Origin: Spirosoma fluviale
Lineage (GTDB): Bacteria; Bacteroidota; Bacteroidia; Cytophagales; Cyclobacteriaceae
NCBI GenBank assembly: GCA_945897085.1
Contig: CAMDEU010000007.1
Location: 1-48,075 of the forward strand
Length of the DNA: 48,075 nt
Reading direction: 5' to 3'
Shown here: positions 45,880-48,075 of the stretch, piece after piece
How the letters are laid out: each line of letters opens with the position of its first letter
How positions within the stretch are numbered: position 1 is the first letter of the stretch
Program-made: the position numbers and the translations under genes
The notes under the pieces: generated by a model
Told to the model about the DNA's origin: nothing
What the model saw: only the letters and a program-made list of their open reading frames with translations
The model's database searches: none

Positions 45880-46305
45880 TTAAGAAATAGAAACTAGCTC
45901 GATATCAAAAATTAAGTCTTTTCCTGCCAAATCATGGTTGGCATCTAGTGTGATTTTCTCGTCATCCACAGCTACAATAGTAACCGGCATGGGTTGGCCT
46001 CCTTCACCTTGCAAGGTGAGCTGAAGACCTATTTCTATCTCGATATGTGGAGGAACTTCAGTCAAGGACACCTCAATCATCATGTCCTGACGGTGCTCTC
46101 CATAGGCTTCTGCTGCTGGAATAATCACTGTTTTTTTGTCTCCGATCACCATTCCATAGACTGCTGAATCAAAGCCTTTGATCATGTTGCCATCTCCAAG
46201 CGTGAAACTCAGTGGTGACTTGGAAACGGAGGAGTCAAAAATACTCCCATCTTCCAATCTTCCGGTGTAATGGACGGCTACGGCATCCCCTTTTTTAGCT
46301 GACAT
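45880..46305 (-). CDS. FKBP-type peptidyl-prolyl isomerase (SlyD-like)
   Basis: 141 residues from the ATG at 46305; an upstream ATG at 46353 would add 16 residues lying over the promoter and is rejected. The FKBP domain shows VAVHYTGRLEDGSIFDSS, LSFTLGDGNMIKGFDSAVYGMVIGDKK and IPAAEAYGEH. The insert-in-flap segment (about 70-120) and the terminal DANHDLAGKDLIFDIELVSI mark the SlyD class, which combines prolyl isomerase and chaperone activity. The metal-binding His-rich tail of E. coli SlyD is missing. Cytoplasmic; single gene with its own strong promoter. Confidence 0.92.
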   Translation of the reverse strand: MSAKKGDAVAVHYTGRLEDGSIFDSSVSKSPLSFTLGDGNMIKGFDSAVYGMVIGDKKTVIIPAAEAYGEHRQDMMIEVSLTEVPPHIEIEIGLQLTLQGEGGQPMPVTIVAVDDEKITLDANHDLAGKDLIFDIELVSIS

Positions 46306-46327
46306 TTGATTTAGTTTTAGTGAACCC

Positions 46328-46357
46328 CAAAGGTAGGAAAAATGATCAGGCACTCAA
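46328..46357 (-). promoter_or_regulatory. Promoter of the SlyD-like FKBP gene
   Basis: Minus strand TTG (46355-46357), 19-nt spacer, TACCTTTG (46328-46335): a perfect Bacteroidota consensus, 22 nt upstream of the ATG at 46305. Confidence 0.8.
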
Positions 46358-46370
46358 AACGAAAAATAGT

Positions 46371-46405
46371 GTCCGGAAATCAGATAAAATCGTACATTTT
46401 CGGAC
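46371..46405. repeat. Inverted repeat upstream of the response regulator
   Basis: GTCCGGAAAT (46371-46380) and ATTTTCGGAC (46396-46405) are inverted copies over 10 bp with a single mismatch (a G-T pair in RNA) and a 15-nt spacer. It lies in the divergent space between the FKBP and response regulator genes. It may be an operator or a hairpin. Confidence 0.55.
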
Positions 46406-46485
46406 ATATTTACTCCTACATTATAGCGCTAAGGTATCCAATCCCTGTTGGCACTATTTTTCTATGTTAATGGAAAAACACTCCT

Positions 46486-47865
46486 ATGGAACAGCAGCTC
46501 GGAAGAATACTAATCATTGATGACAACGAGGACTTACTTTTTGCAGCAAAAATGCTGTTGAAGAAACATGCCAAAGAAGTCCATATTGAAAAAGACCCCC
46601 GACGAATTCCTTTTTTGATCAATACGCAGAACTTCGATGTGATCTTGCTAGACATGAATTTCCGAGAAGACACCACTTCTGGCAAGGAAGGATTTTACTG
46701 GTTGAGCCAAATCAAAGAGATCGATCCCAATGCGGTCGTGATTTTGATTACAGCCTTTGGAGATGTAGAAATGGCGGTGCAAGCCTTAAAAGAAGGGGCT
46801 ACCGACTTTATTTTAAAGCCTTGGCAAAATGAAAAGCTAGTAGCTACCCTATCCGCCGCACTCAAACTCAAGGAAAGCTATACCAAAGTGGACAAGTTGA
46901 ATAAAAAACAAAAAACCCTACAAAACGACCTCAAAAAGGACTATACGGAGATCATCGGGCAGTCGGCCTCCATGAAGAATATTTATTCGATCGTCGACAA
47001 GGTTGCATCCACAGATGCCAATGTCTTAATATTGGGAGAAAATGGTACTGGGAAAGAGCTTATTGCTCGAGCGATTCACGAGCGTTCCCATCGCAACGAG
47101 GAGATCTTTGTAGGCGTAGACATGGGTTCGATCACAGAAACATTGTTTGAATCGGAGCTCTTTGGTCACAAGCGGGGCGCCTTTACAGATGCCAAGGAAG
47201 ACCGAGCAGGAAGATTTGAAGTGGCAGATCAGGGTACCTTGTTTTTGGATGAGATTGGAAACCTCTCCATGCCTTTGCAGTCCAAACTGCTCACCGTTCT
47301 CCAAAAACGGGAAGTAACCCGCATCGGTACCAACCAGTCCATTCCAATAGATATCCGATTGATCTGCGCGACGAATATGCCCGTGCACGACATGGTTGGA
47401 GAAAATGCCTTCCGACAAGACCTCTTGTACCGAATCAATACCGTCGAGATCTACCTCCCTCCCCTTCGAGAGCGCCAAGATGACATTCCGCAGCTGGCCA
47501 ACCATTACTTGAGGCAATACGCACAGAAATACCGCAAAAACTTCCAAGGGATCCGGCCTCAGGCCATGGAGCTGCTGCAGCGCTACAACTGGCCTGGCAA
47601 TATTCGGGAGCTTCAGCATGCCATCGAGCGGGCCATCATCATGGCTGATGGGGATGAACTAGATAGTCGGGACTTCTTTTTCTTATCTGCCAAGCCGGCA
47701 TCCGAAAAGGCACAACAGAGCAGCACGCTCAATTTGGATGACATGGAGCGTACTACCATCCAGAGGGCCATTGACAAAAACGGAGGAAATATCTCCAAGG
47801 CTGCCAAGGAACTCGGACTAACTCGCGCCTCTTTGTACAGAAGACTGGAGAAATATGGATTATAA
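46486..47865 (+). CDS. NtrC-family sigma-54-dependent response regulator
   Basis: 459 residues in three domains. Receiver (about 5-125): acidic pair IIDDNED, phospho-acceptor D56 in ILLDMNF, and ...LITAFGD, ...LKPWQ. AAA+ (about 150-390): Walker A GENGTGKE, GAFTDA (the sigma-54 contact loop, in FGHKRGAFTDAKED), Walker B TLFLDEIGN, and arginine finger FRQDLLYRIN. C-terminal Fis-type HTH (about 415-459): ...GGNISKAAKELGLTRASLYRRLEKYG. On phosphorylation it would activate sigma-54 promoters; its targets are unknown. The stop overlaps the next gene by 11 nt, a histidine kinase, which would be its partner. Confidence 0.94.
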   Translation: MEQQLGRILIIDDNEDLLFAAKMLLKKHAKEVHIEKDPRRIPFLINTQNFDVILLDMNFREDTTSGKEGFYWLSQIKEIDPNAVVILITAFGDVEMAVQALKEGATDFILKPWQNEKLVATLSAALKLKESYTKVDKLNKKQKTLQNDLKKDYTEIIGQSASMKNIYSIVDKVASTDANVLILGENGTGKELIARAIHERSHRNEEIFVGVDMGSITETLFESELFGHKRGAFTDAKEDRAGRFEVADQGTLFLDEIGNLSMPLQSKLLTVLQKREVTRIGTNQSIPIDIRLICATNMPVHDMVGENAFRQDLLYRINTVEIYLPPLRERQDDIPQLANHYLRQYAQKYRKNFQGIRPQAMELLQRYNWPGNIRELQHAIERAIIMADGDELDSRDFFFLSAKPASEKAQQSSTLNLDDMERTTIQRAIDKNGGNISKAAKELGLTRASLYRRLEKYGL

Positions 47866-48075
47866 AGTTGGCTTACTCGGCCGCATCGGCTTACTTACGG
47901 CCACCCTATTTCTAATGGCTTACTCCCTTGTGGGAGATTGGGGTGTCTTTGCGACCTCCCTATTTCTGATTTTGGCGGGGATCCAACTGATTTTCTTGAT
48001 CAACTATGCCGAGAGCTCCTTCAAGAAAGTGCGACTTTTTCTCAACAACATCAAGCAGGATAAGTATAGCCAGCT
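47855..48075 (+). CDS. Sensor histidine kinase, N-terminal part (cut by window end)
   Basis: From the ATG at 47855 the frame stays open to the end of the window (73 codons). It begins MDYKVGLLGRIGLLTATLFLMAYSLVG, with two membrane helices (about 7-25 and 30-49), and then the cytoplasmic YAESSFKKVRLFLNNIKQDKYSQ. The kinase domain itself lies outside the window, so the call rests on the 11-nt overlap with the NtrC-type regulator and the two-helix sensor layout. The periplasmic loop is nearly absent, so the signal may come from the membrane or cytoplasm. Confidence 0.7.
   Translation, partial: MDYKVGLLGRIGLLTATLFLMAYSLVGDWGVFATSLFLILAGIQLIFLINYAESSFKKVRLFLNNIKQDKYSQ

Noticed and set aside
47026-47619. 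Minus-strand open frame of 197 codons inside the NtrC-type regulator
   Set aside because: Antisense shadow of a conserved AAA+ domain with no recognisable protein features.
1-48075. Mobile elements, CRISPR arrays, tRNA or rRNA genes
   Set aside because: No transposase, integrase, evenly spaced direct repeats or tRNA-like cloverleaf/TTC-containing segments were recognised in either strand.

Overview
This 48 kb window is chromosomal DNA of a Bacteroidota bacterium. It most likely comes from the order Cytophagales, Cyclobacteriaceae/Algoriphagus-like; that placement is inferred from protein style, not from a search. Supporting signs are core type IX secretion genes (sprA, porU, porV), Bacteroidota-restricted families (DUF4292, DUF4494, DUF4837), a polyproline TonB, malic enzyme fused to a phosphotransacetylase domain, and promoters of the Bacteroidota form TTG-N19-TAnnTTTG. 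Genes are dense, often overlapping by 1-11 nt. I see no tRNA, rRNA, CRISPR, insertion sequence, phage or plasmid genes. The region is core genome rather than an accessory island, and no gene gap exceeds about 205 nt.

Layout. 1-5397 (+): tail of an enoyl-CoA hydratase, then an envelope operon of Wzx-type flippase, TPR protein, LolB-like DUF4292 lipoprotein and a degenerate-LytM EnvC-like hydrolase activator. 5449-9702 (+): a good promoter, then tatA, gatA, an MltD-like lytic transglycosylase and a DUF4837 lipoprotein. 9736-21306 (+): maeB-ruvA-sprA, then gcvH-vanZ and tonB, closed by two consecutive hairpin terminators. 21415-26681 (-): an FAD oxidoreductase, a 1,100-residue pseudo-peptidase/TolB-propeller/outer-membrane-barrel fusion, and yicC. 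26737-33794 (+): five tightly coupled genes, an MBL hydrolase, pssA, porU, porV and a catalytically dead M16 peptidase homologue. 33820-37052 (-): RNase D-like exonuclease, nhaC and a second FAD oxidoreductase. 37129-38294 (+): Mpo1/DUF962 membrane protein and DUF4494. 38331-42351 (-): HD-domain protein, 2,4-dienoyl-CoA reductase, ahcY with a structured leader, and birA. 42405-45780 (+): rsfS, ftsH, lpxH. 45880-46305 (-): SlyD-like FKBP. 46486-48075 (+): NtrC-type response regulator overlapping a histidine kinase cut by the window end.

The dominant theme is building and servicing the cell envelope: O-antigen/lipid flipping, lipoprotein handling, peptidoglycan remodelling, lipid A and phosphatidylserine synthesis, Tat export, TonB energy transfer and the type IX secretion translocon (SprA), sortase (PorU) and shuttle (PorV). 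No wholly new defence or mobile system is visible. The items most worth testing are the LolB-like DUF4292 lipoprotein, the pseudo-peptidase/propeller/barrel fusion, the dead M16 homologue coupled to porU-porV, the structured ahcY leader, and the palindrome plus partial sigma-54-like element upstream of the NtrC-type regulator.
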